From an uncultured Prochlorococcus sp. (GTDB lineage Bacteria > Cyanobacteriota > Cyanobacteriia > PCC-6307 > Cyanobiaceae): a DNA stretch of 64,000 nt. Location of the stretch: assembly GCA_902564695.1 (NCBI GenBank), contig CACFCB010000002.1:26502-90501 (forward strand), written 5' to 3'. The notes under the pieces were generated by a model. It ran no database searches. It saw only the letters and a program-made list of their open reading frames with translations, and was not told the origin of the DNA. The number at the start of each line of letters is the position of its first letter. Position 1 is the first letter of the stretch. The position numbers and the translations under genes were made by a program. This document shows, piece after piece, positions 19,886 to 29,908 of the stretch.

Positions 19886-21862
19886 ATGACTTCCGACAAT
19901 CTTAACTCTATTGAGTCTGTTCTTCAGGAACAGAGAGTTTTTACTCCCTCTGATGAGTTTTCTAGTGAAAGCAGAATTTCATCTTTTTCTAAATATTTAG
20001 AAATGGTAGAGATGGCTAAATCAGATCCGAATAAGTTTTGGGGTGATGCAGCTAAGGAAGAATTACACTGGTTTAAATCATTTGATCAAGTACTTGATTG
20101 GTCAAATCCCCCTTTCGCTAAATGGTTTGATGGAGGTAAAACCAATATTTCTTTTAACTGTTTAGATCGTCATTTAAATAGTCCAAGAGCTGAAAAAATC
20201 GCCTTGATTTGGGAAGGTGAGCCCGGAGATCAAAAAAAATATACTTACAGCCAATTACATAAAGAAGTTTGTAAAGCATCTAATGCACTCAAAGCTTTGG
20301 GTATAGGGAAAGGCGATCTTGTCGCTTTGTATATGCCTATGGTTCCTGAGGCTGCAATTGCAATGCTTGCTTGTGCGAGGATTGGAGCACCGCATTCAGT
20401 CGTTTTTGGAGGTTTTTCCTCTGAAGCTCTTAGAGACAGGCTGATTAATGGAGAAGCAAAAGCAATAATTACAGCTGATGGTGGTTTTAGAAAAGATAAG
20501 GTAATTCCTCTTAAAGATGCTGTGGATTTAGCATTAGATGACGGCGCTTGTCCCAAAGTTGAATCCGTTTTAGTTGTTAAACGAACGAATAAATCTATTG
20601 CTATGGATAATGGCAGAGATTATTGGTGGCATGAAATTGTTGATAGTCAACCAGATGAATGTTTAGCAGAAGAGATGGACAGCGAGGATTCATTGTTTGT
20701 TTTATATACGTCAGGGTCTACTGGTAAACCAAAAGGAGTAGTTCACACAACTGCTGGATATAATCTTTGGTCTCATTTGACTTTTAAATGGATTTTCGAC
20801 ATTCGTGAAAATGATGTTTATTGGTGCACTGCTGATGTGGGTTGGATAACAGGGCATAGTTATATTGTTTATGGTCCGTTATCAAATGGGGCAACAACTG
20901 TTATGTATGAAGGAGTTCCTCGACCTTCAAATCCAGGGGCTTTTTGGGAGGTAATTCAGAAGCATAAAATTTCAATATTTTATACCGCTCCAACTGCCAT
21001 TAGAGCTTTTATGAAAGCGGGAAAAAAGATTCCTGATCAATATGACCTATCTAGTTTGAGGCTTTTAGGAACTGTTGGTGAGCCAATTAATCCTGAAGCT
21101 TGGATTTGGTACAGAGATGTTATTGGAGGAGGAAAATGCCCAATTGTCGATACATGGTGGCAAACGGAAACTGGAGGCGTAATGATCAGTCCCCTGCCTG
21201 GAGCAACTCCCACTAAGCCAGGATCTGCAACTTTCCCTTTGCCTGGCATCGATGCTGATGTAGTCAATTCGGAAGGAAACTCTGTAGAAAATAATGAAGG
21301 TGGCTATTTGGTAGTTAAAAGGCCATGGCCTGGAATGATGAGAAATGTTTATGGTGATGAAAAAAGATTTAGAGAGAGTTATTGGGAATATCTAAAGCCT
21401 TCAGATAAGGGCCATATCTATTTTGCTGGAGATGGAGCACGAAGAGATGATGAAGGTTATTTTTGGATTATGGGGCGAGTTGATGATGTGATAAATGTTT
21501 CTGGGCATAGGCTTGGCACAATGGAAATAGAGTCTGCTTTGGTTAGCCATGAATCGGTTTCAGAAGCAGCAGTTGTAGGTAGACCAGATAATTTAAAAGG
21601 TGAGTCAATAGTAGCTTTTGTTACATTGAAAACAGGATTAGAATCTAATCAGAAAATTGATGAACAATTAAAAAAACATGTAGCAAGCGAAATAGGTCCA
21701 ATCGCTAAACCTGACGAAATTAAATTTACTGATGCTCTTCCTAAAACAAGAAGTGGAAAGATAATGCGCAGAATATTGAGAGCATTGGCTTCTGGTGATG
21801 AAATAAGTGGGGATACAAGTACCCTTGAGGATAGATCAGTTTTAGATAAATTAAGAAGTTGA
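19886..21862 (+). CDS. acs: Acetyl-CoA synthetase
   Basis: AMP-forming acetate:CoA ligase that converts acetate to acetyl-CoA. It has 658 residues, the normal Acs length. Motifs: the adenylation P-loop [16 protein letters not shown] near residue 272, [28 protein letters not shown], and the C-terminal [11 protein letters not shown], whose lysine is the acetylation-regulated catalytic residue in Acs enzymes. It stands alone between the divergent HAD gene and the convergent DUF1350 gene, and an inverted repeat lies in its leader. Confidence 0.97.
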   Translation: MTSDNLNSIESVLQEQRVFTPSDEFSSESRISSFSKYLEMVEMAKSDPNKFWGDAAKEELHWFKSFDQVLDWSNPPFAKWFDGGKTNISFNCLDRHLNSPRAEKIALIWEGEPGDQKKYTYSQLHKEVCKASNALKALGIGKGDLVALYMPMVPEAAIAMLACARIGAPHSVVFGGFSSEALRDRLINGEAKAIITADGGFRKDKVIPLKDAVDLALDDGACPKVESVLVVKRTNKSIAMDNGRDYWWHEIVDSQPDECLAEEMDSEDSLFVLYTSGSTGKPKGVVHTTAGYNLWSHLTFKWIFDIRENDVYWCTADVGWITGHSYIVYGPLSNGATTVMYEGVPRPSNPGAFWEVIQKHKISIFYTAPTAIRAFMKAGKKIPDQYDLSSLRLLGTVGEPINPEAWIWYRDVIGGGKCPIVDTWWQTETGGVMISPLPGATPTKPGSATFPLPGIDADVVNSEGNSVENNEGGYLVVKRPWPGMMRNVYGDEKRFRESYWEYLKPSDKGHIYFAGDGARRDDEGYFWIMGRVDDVINVSGHRLGTMEIESALVSHESVSEAAVVGRPDNLKGESIVAFVTLKTGLESNQKIDEQLKKHVASEIGPIAKPDEIKFTDALPKTRSGKIMRRILRALASGDEISGDTSTLEDRSVLDKLRS

Positions 21863-21864
21863 TA

Positions 21865-22590
21865 CTAAACTTTCCAGTGAGTAATTAGATTGATTAATAA
21901 ATCAATATTTTTGTATTTCGAAGAGCTTTTAATAGTAGATCCTAATAGATTTTCTCTTATACCTACGCTTACTGGGGTTAGATGATTGCCATCAATTTTT
22001 ATAAGTTCAGAGTTGTCTGAAGCTCTTTCTTTTAATGACCTAAATAAAATATTACTTTGATCTAGATTATCATTCTTAAAGCTTATTATTAGATTATTTA
22101 TTTGCTCATAGTAGTCGTTTATAAGGTTTAATGTCTCAAAAGGGCTGGGACTAAATTCAGTTTGAAAATTCAAACTCTCTGATAGTTTATACAGCATAGG
22201 TATAGATTTATTTGCCTTAAAATTGTTAAAACTTATAGCTACTAACCCTTTGCTATTTCTTCCTCCATCAGGAGCCAGTAAATGTAATTTGCATCCAAGA
22301 CTATGCCCTAATCTTAGTGTTTTGGGGATTAATCCAACTCTCCTTTCAAGTATTTTTCGAGACATACGAAATTGTTTCCATGCTTGGTTGGCTTGTATTT
22401 GATGATCAAAGTTAGGGATATAACTCCAGGAATGTATTGCATAATTTCTATGAAAAAGTCCTGAAATAAGTTTTTTGTATGCGATTTCAGGCTTTATTGA
22501 TATATAACTACCGCCAATAATTTCTATAAGACCAATTGGCGATGATGGCCAGTGGCAAAAGACATCACTTATTCGTCTAATAGTGTTCAT
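21865..22590 (-). CDS. DUF1350 family protein
   Basis: Protein of 241 residues of the DUF1350 family, shared by cyanobacteria and plant plastids; its function is unknown. Segments PIGLIEIIGGSYISIKPEIAYKKLIS near the N-terminus, and then LGHSLGCKLHLLAPDG, look like an alpha/beta-hydrolase nucleophile elbow (G-H-S-L-G), so a hydrolase fold is possible (inference). The ATG at 22590 is preferred over the TTG directly upstream. It ends 2 bases from the convergent acs stop. Confidence 0.82.
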   Translation of the reverse strand: MNTIRRISDVFCHWPSSPIGLIEIIGGSYISIKPEIAYKKLISGLFHRNYAIHSWSYIPNFDHQIQANQAWKQFRMSRKILERRVGLIPKTLRLGHSLGCKLHLLAPDGGRNSKGLVAISFNNFKANKSIPMLYKLSESLNFQTEFSPSPFETLNLINDYYEQINNLIISFKNDNLDQSNILFRSLKERASDNSELIKIDGNHLTPVSVGIRENLLGSTIKSSSKYKNIDLLINLITHWKV

Positions 22591-22708
22591 CAAAGAATAA
22601 TTAACTTTTCAAGACAAATATTAATCAATTATTAATGTCTTTGATTTCTAATGTTCTAATAATTTTTTATACAACTCTATTTTTTTGATAATAATAGAGA
22701 AATGATAA

Positions 22709-23566
22709 ATGAATTTTGATGTGAAAGAAGAGCAAAATGATCAAATAGAGAGTGAGCAGCTTAACTTTCTAAACGGTACTAACAAAGAAATACTCAATAA
22801 AAGGCAAAAAAGTCAAGGATTAACTACTTCTTCGAAATCAGGAGAAGAACCGGTTGATATACCAAAGATGAATCATTCTCTTGAAAACGTCTTGATATTG
22901 GACACGGAAACCACTGGTCTTGATATTGAAAATGATTATTGTCTTGAAGTTGGTTCGATACTTTTTAATGTAAAGAGTCGATCTGTCTTAGCTCAGCAAT
23001 CTTTTCTCATACCAGTTGAAGAAAATAATGCAGAAATAATCAACAACATTCCTGCTGCAATAACTAGATTGCCTCAGCCATTTTTTGAAGCAATTAAATA
23101 TTTTGAATCTTTAGTTCAAGTATCTGATTACATTGTTGCTCACAATGCAGAATTTGATAAGCAATGGTTTGGTATTGATAAATTGCCTCAAATAGAAAAA
23201 CAATGGATATGTTCGATGGATGATATCTCTTGGCCTAGTGATAGACAATTGAAGAGTAGACCATCTGTTAGAGATCTTGCTTTAGCTTATGGTGTTCCAG
23301 TCTGGAGTGCTCATCGAGCTTTGACAGATTGTATATATTTGGCAGAGGTTTTTAAACGATGTAATGAATTAGATCACCTTTTGATAAAAGCTCTTGAACC
23401 TAAGTTGCTTATTCGTGCTGATATCTCTTATGAGCAAAGACACTTGGCTAAAAATGCTGGTTTTAGATGGAATGATGCAATTAAGGGAGCCTGGTCTAGG
23501 AAAATGAGTCGTCATGATATCGAAAAATTGAAATTCCCTGTGCAAGAGGTTGATTGTGATAATTGA
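22709..23566 (+). CDS. DnaQ-like DEDDh 3'-5' exonuclease
   Basis: Exonuclease of the DEDDh (DnaQ/PolIII epsilon) superfamily, 285 residues. All active-site motifs are present: ExoI ILDTETTGLD (63-72), ExoII AHNAEFD (144-150) and ExoIII HRALTD (202-207). The first 55 residues are polar and probably disordered. A C-terminal segment, LAKNAGFRWNDAIKGAWSRKM, matches a short aromatic-rich domain often appended to such exonucleases. It may act in repair or RNA/DNA trimming rather than as the replicase proofreading subunit (inference). Confidence 0.88.
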   Translation: MNFDVKEEQNDQIESEQLNFLNGTNKEILNKRQKSQGLTTSSKSGEEPVDIPKMNHSLENVLILDTETTGLDIENDYCLEVGSILFNVKSRSVLAQQSFLIPVEENNAEIINNIPAAITRLPQPFFEAIKYFESLVQVSDYIVAHNAEFDKQWFGIDKLPQIEKQWICSMDDISWPSDRQLKSRPSVRDLALAYGVPVWSAHRALTDCIYLAEVFKRCNELDHLLIKALEPKLLIRADISYEQRHLAKNAGFRWNDAIKGAWSRKMSRHDIEKLKFPVQEVDCDN

Positions 23567-23658
23567 GGAACTTTTTCATAAAGTACTCATTTCAAATATT
23601 GGCTATTTATTTAATGTATTAGGTAATGACTTTTTAAAGCTTTCTCCATGTTTTATTT

Positions 23659-23946
23659 ATGAGAAAATATTTAACTAATAAAAATATAGTTGATCAATGT
23701 CTTCTAGTACGAACGAAGACAGATGGTAGTGAGTTGAAAAAACGTCTTAGACAATGGCAACATTCTAGAAGTTGGGCTCGTTTGATATGTGAAGCAGAAA
23801 AAATGTGGAGTCTTGAATCGAGAGAAATGAAAAGACTTGGAGCAATGGAACTAATTCAACTCCAAAATGAAATGCCTTTTAATGTAAGAAAAAGAGTAAA
23901 TTTTTGGTTGGTTAGGTATTCGGGTGCAACACGATTCGAAGAATAA
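23659..23946 (+). CDS. Conserved hypothetical small basic protein
   Basis: A 95-residue basic protein that I do not recognise by name. It is rich in Lys/Arg and Trp (RQWQHSRSWARLICEAEKMW, VNFWLVRYSG) and predicted mainly helical, with no membrane segment or metal motif. The ATG start, coherent amino-acid composition and position in a forward run between the exonuclease and hisS support it as real. A nucleic-acid-binding role would be a guess. Confidence 0.65.
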   Translation: MRKYLTNKNIVDQCLLVRTKTDGSELKKRLRQWQHSRSWARLICEAEKMWSLESREMKRLGAMELIQLQNEMPFNVRKRVNFWLVRYSGATRFEE

Positions 23947-24075
23947 TCTTGATTTTATTTTTGGGTTGAGCCTTGAAAAATAATATTATAAATAAATTAT
24001 AAGTTTAAATATTGATATATCAGTTTCGTAAACAATTACTATTAAACAAACAAAAAATAATTTTCTGAATTTACG

Positions 24076-25347
24076 TTGACCAATCTAAAGAATTTAAGAG
24101 GAATGGCAGATCTATTGCCAGCTCAGAGTGAGGGTTGGCAAAAGGTTGAATCTTTGGTCCGAGCCCATTTCTGTCGAGCTGGACTCAAGGAAATCAGAAC
24201 ACCAATTATTGAGAAAACTGAATTATTTTTAAGAGGAATTGGAGAAAATACAGATGTTGTTGGCAAAGAGATGTATACCTTTGAAGATAGAGGGGGGCGA
24301 TCTTGCACTTTGAGACCTGAAGGAACAGCTTCGGTTGCAAGAGCCATTATCCAGAATGGTTTATTGAATAATGGTCCTCAAAGACTCTGGTATGGAGGCC
24401 CTATGTTTCGTTATGAGCGTCCTCAAGCCGGACGCCAAAGACAGTTTCATCAAATTGGAGTTGAATTTGTTGGATTAGATTCTGTTATTAGTGATGCAGA
24501 GGTGATATCAATCGCTTGGGAACTTTTAAAGGATATAGGTCTAAATGATTTGACTTTGGAGCTTAATAGTCTTGGTAGTAATGAAGATCGATATATTTTT
24601 AAAGAAAATTTAAAAGATTGGTTACTTAAAAGATTTGATCTATTAGATGAAGATTCTCAGAAAAGAGTTAATTCGAATCCTTTGAGAATATTAGATAGTA
24701 AAAATAAAGATACAAAAAAACTTTTGCGTGATGCCCCTTCTTTAAGTGATTTTTTATCTAAGGAGAGTAAAATTAGATTTGATTATTTACAGCAGTTACT
24801 AGATAATTTAAATATCCCTTACAAAATAAATAATAATTTGGTTAGAGGGTTGGATTATTACTCACATACTGCTTTTGAGATAACAAGTGATCATCTTGGC
24901 TCTCAAGCAACAGTTTGTGGAGGTGGTCGTTATGACAGCTTAATAAGTGAGTTGGGAGGACCTGAGTCACCTTCAATAGGATGGGCTATTGGAATGGAAA
25001 GATTAATTATTCTTGCCGGGAGTAAATTATTAGATTCAAGTTTCCCCGATGCTTATGTGATTCATAGAGGTCAGAAAGCTGAACAACTAGCTTTAAAAAT
25101 TACTTGTCAATTAAGATCAGTTAATTTAATAATTGCATTAGACTACTCGGGTTCATCTTTTTCTAAACAGTTCAAACGAGCAGATAAAAGTGGTGCAAAA
25201 TGGGCAATAGTAATAGGTGAAGATGAGGTATCAAAAGGCCAACTGATGATTAAGAAATTAAAAGATATTGATAAGGAAGAGGGGCCTAGAGAATATATTT
25301 TTTCAATACATGAACTTGATCAGTTAATTGCAAAATTGATTGCTTAA
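24076..25347 (+). CDS. hisS: Histidyl-tRNA synthetase
   Basis: Class II aminoacyl-tRNA synthetase that charges tRNA-His. It has 423 residues. Motif 2 is seen in [27 protein letters not shown], the histidine-binding box is [15 protein letters not shown], and motif 3 is in [12 protein letters not shown]. The TTG at 24076 is the only suitable start near the conserved [15 protein letters not shown]. The C-terminal anticodon-binding domain (about 325-423) is complete. ugd follows after 21 bases. Confidence 0.96.
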   Translation: MTNLKNLRGMADLLPAQSEGWQKVESLVRAHFCRAGLKEIRTPIIEKTELFLRGIGENTDVVGKEMYTFEDRGGRSCTLRPEGTASVARAIIQNGLLNNGPQRLWYGGPMFRYERPQAGRQRQFHQIGVEFVGLDSVISDAEVISIAWELLKDIGLNDLTLELNSLGSNEDRYIFKENLKDWLLKRFDLLDEDSQKRVNSNPLRILDSKNKDTKKLLRDAPSLSDFLSKESKIRFDYLQQLLDNLNIPYKINNNLVRGLDYYSHTAFEITSDHLGSQATVCGGGRYDSLISELGGPESPSIGWAIGMERLIILAGSKLLDSSFPDAYVIHRGQKAEQLALKITCQLRSVNLIIALDYSGSSFSKQFKRADKSGAKWAIVIGEDEVSKGQLMIKKLKDIDKEEGPREYIFSIHELDQLIAKLIA

Positions 25348-25368
25348 TAAAATTATTAATTTTTTCAA

Positions 25369-26772
25369 ATGAGCTCAATAAAAATTCGTAAAATTTGTTG
25401 TATTGGTGCTGGTTATGTAGGTGGTCCAACAATGTCTGTTATTGCTGATAAATGTCCTGATATAGAAGTTAGGGTTGTTGATATAAATAAAGAAAGAATT
25501 GCAGCTTGGAATGACAATGATTTAAATAACTTACCAATATTTGAACCAGGATTAGATCAAATAATTTCAAGAACAAGAGGAAGAAATCTTTTTTTTAGTT
25601 CAGATATGGAAAAGTCAATATCTTATGCAGATATGATTTTTATATCAGTAAATACTCCTACTAAAACCAAAGGTCTTGGGGCAGGGAAAGCGAGTGACCT
25701 TAGTTGGGTAGAAGCTAGCGCAAGGCAGGTAGCTCAATATGCTAATGGTCATACAATTGTAGTTGAAAAAAGTACGCTTCCAGTTCGGACTGCTCAAGCA
25801 ATAAAAGAAATACTTAAAACAACTATTAGAGAGAATCAAAAAAATGAAACCACGAAAACTTTTTCAGTTTTATCCAATCCTGAATTTTTGGCAGAAGGAA
25901 CAGCAATAAATGATTTAGAAAAACCTGATAGAGTTTTAATTGGTGGTGAGGATCCCCAAGCAATAAACGCTTTAGTAAATATTTATTTGAATTGGGTTTC
26001 TAGTGATCAAATAATTTGCACGAATTTATGGAGTAGTGAACTATCAAAATTAGCTGCTAATGCATTTTTAGCACAACGAATTAGCTCTATAAATTCCATA
26101 TCAGCATTTTGCGAAGCAACAGGAGCTGATATAAAAGAGGTCGCAAAAGCTATAGGAACAGATAAAAGAATAGGCAATCAATTTCTTAGTGCTGGTCCTG
26201 GTTTTGGTGGTAGTTGCTTTAAAAAAGATATTTTAAATTTAGTTTATTTAAGTGGCTATTTTGGTTTGCCGGAGGTTGCTAATTACTGGAATCAAGTTGT
26301 TCTACTCAATACGTGGCAACAAGATAGAATTTATAAAATTGTTCTTGAAAAGTTGTTTGGCACGGTTAATGGGAAAAACATAGCAATACTTGGTTTTTCT
26401 TTTAAGGCAAATACAAACGACACTCGTGAATCTCCTGCTATTAGAATCTCTTGCGAATTGCTTGAAGAAGGGGCTTTTCTCTCTATTTATGACCCTAAGG
26501 TTTCGATTGAAAGAATGAAAGAAGATTTTGAAAATCATTCATTTGACAATCCAATGATTTGGAAAATGGCTAATTCAATTCAAGAAGCCCTGCAAAATGC
26601 TGATGCAGTATTAATTCTTACTGCATGGGATGAATTCTTTGGACTTGATTGGAATTATTTGGCTTCTTTCATGAGAAAACCAGCTTGGATCTTTGATACA
26701 AGATCAGTTGTCAATCGAGAAGAAATAAAAAATACAGGATTAAACTTGTGGAAGCTGGGAGAGGGGACTTAA
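25369..26772 (+). CDS. ugd: UDP-glucose 6-dehydrogenase
   Basis: NAD-dependent oxidation of UDP-glucose to UDP-glucuronate for surface polysaccharide. It has 467 residues. The N-terminal Rossmann motif is CIGAGYVGGPT (11-21), the catalytic Cys283 sits in GPGFGGSCFKKDI, and the C-terminal domain has LGFSFKANTNDTRESPA. Length and motifs (for example NNLPIFEPGLD and VEKSTLPVRTA) resemble the longer eukaryotic-type enzymes more than the roughly 430-residue bacterial type. It is 21 bases after hisS but unrelated to it; transfer from another lineage is possible. Confidence 0.94.
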   Translation: MSSIKIRKICCIGAGYVGGPTMSVIADKCPDIEVRVVDINKERIAAWNDNDLNNLPIFEPGLDQIISRTRGRNLFFSSDMEKSISYADMIFISVNTPTKTKGLGAGKASDLSWVEASARQVAQYANGHTIVVEKSTLPVRTAQAIKEILKTTIRENQKNETTKTFSVLSNPEFLAEGTAINDLEKPDRVLIGGEDPQAINALVNIYLNWVSSDQIICTNLWSSELSKLAANAFLAQRISSINSISAFCEATGADIKEVAKAIGTDKRIGNQFLSAGPGFGGSCFKKDILNLVYLSGYFGLPEVANYWNQVVLLNTWQQDRIYKIVLEKLFGTVNGKNIAILGFSFKANTNDTRESPAIRISCELLEEGAFLSIYDPKVSIERMKEDFENHSFDNPMIWKMANSIQEALQNADAVLILTAWDEFFGLDWNYLASFMRKPAWIFDTRSVVNREEIKNTGLNLWKLGEGT

Positions 26773-26860
26773 ATTTTCTTACTTATTATATTTTAACGCT
26801 ATAATAAGTTTTTATATAATTAAAAATTTTGTTCTTTACTAATTTATTCATTACTAAATA

Positions 26861-27064
26861 ATGTTTTTTCAATCTATATTCAAAAGAAAAAAATCTTTTC
26901 AAAAAAAAATTAAATCTAAACTGGGTATAGATGACTGGATGGATTTAACAAAGGAAGAAAGGCTTAAAATTGATTCAAAGGAAAAGTACGAATCAATGAG
27001 AAAAAAAAAGGCGTTATTAAAATCTATCAGAGAAGAATATAGTAAAATAAGGAAAAAACAATAA
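26861..27064 (+). CDS. Lysine-rich small hypothetical protein
   Basis: A 67-residue protein, about one third lysine or arginine, with acidic patches (DDWMDLTKEER). It is predicted as one or two helices. No family was recognised. The ATG and clear upstream and downstream stops suggest a real small gene, but the AT-rich surroundings mean a chance frame cannot be excluded. Confidence 0.45.
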   Translation: MFFQSIFKRKKSFQKKIKSKLGIDDWMDLTKEERLKIDSKEKYESMRKKKALLKSIREEYSKIRKKQ

Positions 27065-27142
27065 TTAATATTAGATTAATTACTTTATAGAAAAATATTG
27101 AGAAAAGAAATTTAAAGTTATTATTCGGATTTCTCAATCGTT

Positions 27143-27478
27143 ATGATTTGGCCACCAGTAAAAGCTTGGACTAGTAGATTCAAGATTAGCGATAAAAGAC
27201 ATTTTGTAGCAATAAATTATGGCGGTACACTCTTGGATAGGTGGGTGATCTTGATATCAGTGCTTGATTCAGATGTGTTAGTAAAGGTTCCCTGGTCAGA
27301 ATTGATTGATCCAGTGAGGTGGAACTGTGGGTGGGACGAAAATAATCTTCCAGATATTCCTGAGTTTGTTGATAATAAAACAAAAAATGTTTCTAATAAT
27401 TGTAGACATCTATCTATTGATTCAGGTTTGACAATCCCAATAACTAGTAAAAAGATTAGATCTTGGTTTGATGATTAA
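27143..27478 (+). CDS. Conserved hypothetical protein
   Basis: A 111-residue protein beginning IWPPVKAWTSRFKISDKRHFVAINYGG, with good non-repetitive composition and several Trp residues (VPWSELIDPVRWNCGWDENN). It is not recognised as a named family. There is no transmembrane segment or metal motif. The composition makes it more convincing than the small open frames downstream. It is the last plausible gene before a 0.9 kb gene-free stretch leading to pcb. Confidence 0.65.
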   Translation: MIWPPVKAWTSRFKISDKRHFVAINYGGTLLDRWVILISVLDSDVLVKVPWSELIDPVRWNCGWDENNLPDIPEFVDNKTKNVSNNCRHLSIDSGLTIPITSKKIRSWFDD

Positions 27479-28409
27479 AAATTATCCAATTTTAATAAAT
27501 ACTTCGCTGAGGTGCTTATATTTTAATTTTAAATTTAACTATTTTATTTGATTACTCTCTTTCCTTCGCTTTTTTCGATAGATAACCAATGATAAATTGC
27601 TATTGGGATGATAGAAGCATCTAATTGAGATTTGGAAAAAGAAGCTGTTGACGCAGAAAAAGTCGATAAAACATACAAAATATATTAAGGTTAAAAAGTT
27701 TTTTAAATCAACTAAGTCGTTGGAGGAATTCTCAACCTGCTGAGCAAATTCCAACGAAGCCAAAAGTCTTCTATTTATATATCTAAATAAGTTATCGAGT
27801 ATTAAAAGATAATAAAGATTGGTTTAATAAAATGACAGCTTGAATCTAAAAACAAAAATTTGGATTATTAGCAATTTAATGATTGTTTTTTTTAAGCTAC
27901 CAAATTTTCTCCTTGGCAATCTTTTATCGATGTCTCAAGAATTGGATAAAGAGAAATCATTTTTCCGTATTCAGGAGATGATCTGTAGTAATTCGCTTTT
28001 TTTCTATAGTGATCTTCTGTACCCATTTCCAGACTGTTAATTCGATTGAAATTCATAACAGTTTTCCGATATTCTTAATTATTTAATAGTTGTAAATAAA
28101 GAGTTCAAATTGATATTTTATATTAATTACATATTTGCTTGTATTTGTATTGATTTTTTGACTGGATTGGTTTCGGATGCCTGATAATTTTTTATGTATC
28201 AATTAATTCTTTAATTATGAATAGCATGTGAAATGCTAATTTTTTTTATTGGTAGGGTTCTAATTTTTTATTTAAAATCTATCTCTTGAAAAAGTTTTTA
28301 GTTCTAATTGGATTTAAATAATAAAAAAAATTTACAGATTCTTTCTCTTGCATGAGTTTTCTGTGAATTTGCAGTAATCTCATATCGGTTTTGAAAAATT
28401 GCACTTCTA
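27479..28409. other. Gene-free stretch upstream of pcb
   Basis: About 930 very AT-rich bases without a convincing gene. Two short frames (27539-27763 on the minus strand, 27840-28040 on the plus strand) have poor composition and no usable ribosome site. The stretch holds a structured inverted repeat at 27718-27756 and must carry the pcb promoter and leader; no clear -35/-10 pair or Shine-Dalgarno could be assigned for pcb. A non-coding RNA or an extended pcb regulatory region is possible. Confidence 0.6.
27718..27756. repeat. Hairpin-forming inverted repeat in the pcb upstream region
   Basis: Outer arms CGTTGGA (27718-27724) and TCCAACG (27750-27756) pair perfectly; inside them CTCA (27731-27734) and TGAG (27741-27744) can form a second stem. 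An alternative 6-base pairing, GGAATT with AATTCC, competes with the outer stem. No U-run follows on either strand, so it does not look like a simple terminator. Confidence 0.4.
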
Positions 28410-29462
28410 ATGCAGACCTATGGAAATCCAGGTGTCACCTACGGGTGGTGGGCTGGTAACTCAGGGGTCACCAACCGCTCAGGCAAATTTATTGCTGCTC
28501 ATGCCGCTCATACCGGTTTGATTGCTTTCTGGGCTGGTGCCTTCACGTTATTTGAATTGGCTCGTTTTGACCCATCTGTACCAATGGGTCATCAGCCTTT
28601 AATTGCGCTTCCTCATTTGGCCGCTCTAGGTTTAGGTTTTGATGAGACTGGAGCTTTTGTGGGCGGCACTGCAGTTGTTTCTATTGCAGTTGTTCATTTA
28701 GTTTTGTCCATGGTTTATGGGGCTGGTGGATTAATGCATTCATTGCTTTTCTCAGGCGATATGCAGGAATCTTCTGTTACTCAGGCCAGGAAATTTAAAC
28801 TTGAATGGGATAACCCTGACAACCAGACTTTCATTCTTGGACATCATTTGATTTTCTTTGGTGTTGCTTGTATTTGGTTTGTTGAATGGGCCAGAATCCA
28901 TGGAATTTATGATCCTGCTATTGGTGCTATTCGTCAGGTTGAATATGACCTTAACTTGAGTCACATTTGGGATCATCAGTTTGACTTCCTAACTATTGAT
29001 AGTTTGGAAGATGTTATGGGAGGTCATGCTTTCTTGGCTTTCTTGGAAATTACTGGTGGTGCTTTCCATATCGCTACTAAGCAAGTTGGTGAATATACGA
29101 AGTTCAAAGGAGCTGGTCTTCTTTCTGCAGAAGCTATTCTTTCTTGGTCATTAGCTGGTATTGGTTGGATGGCAGTAGTTGCAGCATTCTGGTGCGCACA
29201 AAATACTACTGTTTATCCTGTTGAGTGGTTTGGCGAGCCATTAGCATTAAAGTTTGGTATATCACCTTACTGGACAGATACTGTTGATCTTCCTAACGGT
29301 GCTCATACATCTCGTGCTTGGCTATCTAATGTTCATTATTACTTTGGGTTCTTCTTCATCCAAGGTCATTTATGGCATGCACTTAGAGCAATGGGATTCG
29401 ATTTTAAACGAGTAACAAATGCTTTAAGTAATTTAGATACTGCTTCAGTATCTTTAAAGTAG
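28410..29462 (+). CDS. pcb: Divinyl chlorophyll a/b-binding antenna protein Pcb
   Basis: Thylakoid-membrane light-harvesting protein of the CP43/IsiA family that binds divinyl chlorophyll a and b around the photosystems of Prochlorococcus. It has 350 residues, matching Pcb/IsiA and lacking the large lumenal loop of CP43. It begins QTYGNPGVTYGWWAGNSG, a family hallmark. About six hydrophobic helices contain paired chlorophyll-ligating histidines (AAHAAHTGLI, ALPHLAALGLG, IFFG-type segments, GHAFLAFLEITGGAFHI, VHYYFGFFFIQGHLWHALRAMGF). It is monocistronic: a gene-free leader precedes it and a strong terminator follows. Which photosystem it serves cannot be told from sequence by eye. Confidence 0.96.
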   Translation: MQTYGNPGVTYGWWAGNSGVTNRSGKFIAAHAAHTGLIAFWAGAFTLFELARFDPSVPMGHQPLIALPHLAALGLGFDETGAFVGGTAVVSIAVVHLVLSMVYGAGGLMHSLLFSGDMQESSVTQARKFKLEWDNPDNQTFILGHHLIFFGVACIWFVEWARIHGIYDPAIGAIRQVEYDLNLSHIWDHQFDFLTIDSLEDVMGGHAFLAFLEITGGAFHIATKQVGEYTKFKGAGLLSAEAILSWSLAGIGWMAVVAAFWCAQNTTVYPVEWFGEPLALKFGISPYWTDTVDLPNGAHTSRAWLSNVHYYFGFFFIQGHLWHALRAMGFDFKRVTNALSNLDTASVSLK

Positions 29463-29481
29463 TTAAATAAATTAACTCAAT

Positions 29482-29512
29482 AAAAAAGCCTCACCTTTGG
29501 TGGGGCTTTTTT
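29482..29512 (+). terminator. Rho-independent terminator of pcb
   Basis: The hairpin has arms AAAAAAGCCtCACC and GGTGgGGCTTTTTT around a three-base TTT loop, followed by a T-rich tract, 20 bases after the pcb stop. The A-run on the 5' side means it could also act on transcripts coming from the other direction. It is the clearest intrinsic terminator in the window. Confidence 0.9.
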
Positions 29513-29908
29513 ATTTGATGATTTTTCTTTCTAGGATTAAATAGATTGTTATAGTTAAGCTAGATGCGGTATCTTAATTCATAATCTAATTATCTATTTA
29601 TTGATGAAGATAATAGTTTAGGGTTATGGTGAAAAATATTTAATATTAAAAATGGACTTAACTGAATTAATTTAAAATGTGATTATCTTTTTTCTAGTAT
29701 TTCAGTAATCAAAACTTCCTTATGAGATATTAGAACTTCTATGTGATTTTTAGATACTTCTTCGTGAACCAAGTATTTACTAATAAATAGATTTAAGGAA
29801 ATGGGATAATTGAGATATGATAAGAATCAAATTTACCTTGGAAAATAAAATTAATATGAGATATTATTTTTTAATATTTTGTAGTTATTGCTATAAGCTA
29901 ATGGATAC
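29513..29908. other. Intergenic region between pcb and the symporter
   Basis: About 400 AT-rich bases between the pcb terminator and the GltS-like gene. No gene is convincing. A short minus-strand frame ends at 29683 and could begin at a TTG at 29772 (about 29 residues, VHEEVSKNHIEVLIS...); its composition looks protein-like, but it lacks an ATG and is too short to call. The symporter promoter must lie near the 3' end. Confidence 0.5.

Noticed and set aside
27539..27763. 74-residue minus-strand open frame
   Set aside because: Phe/Asn-rich composition without motif, no ribosome site, overlaps a structured repeat.
27840..28040. 66-residue plus-strand open frame before pcb
   Set aside because: Odd composition, no plausible ribosome site, no resemblance to a known protein.
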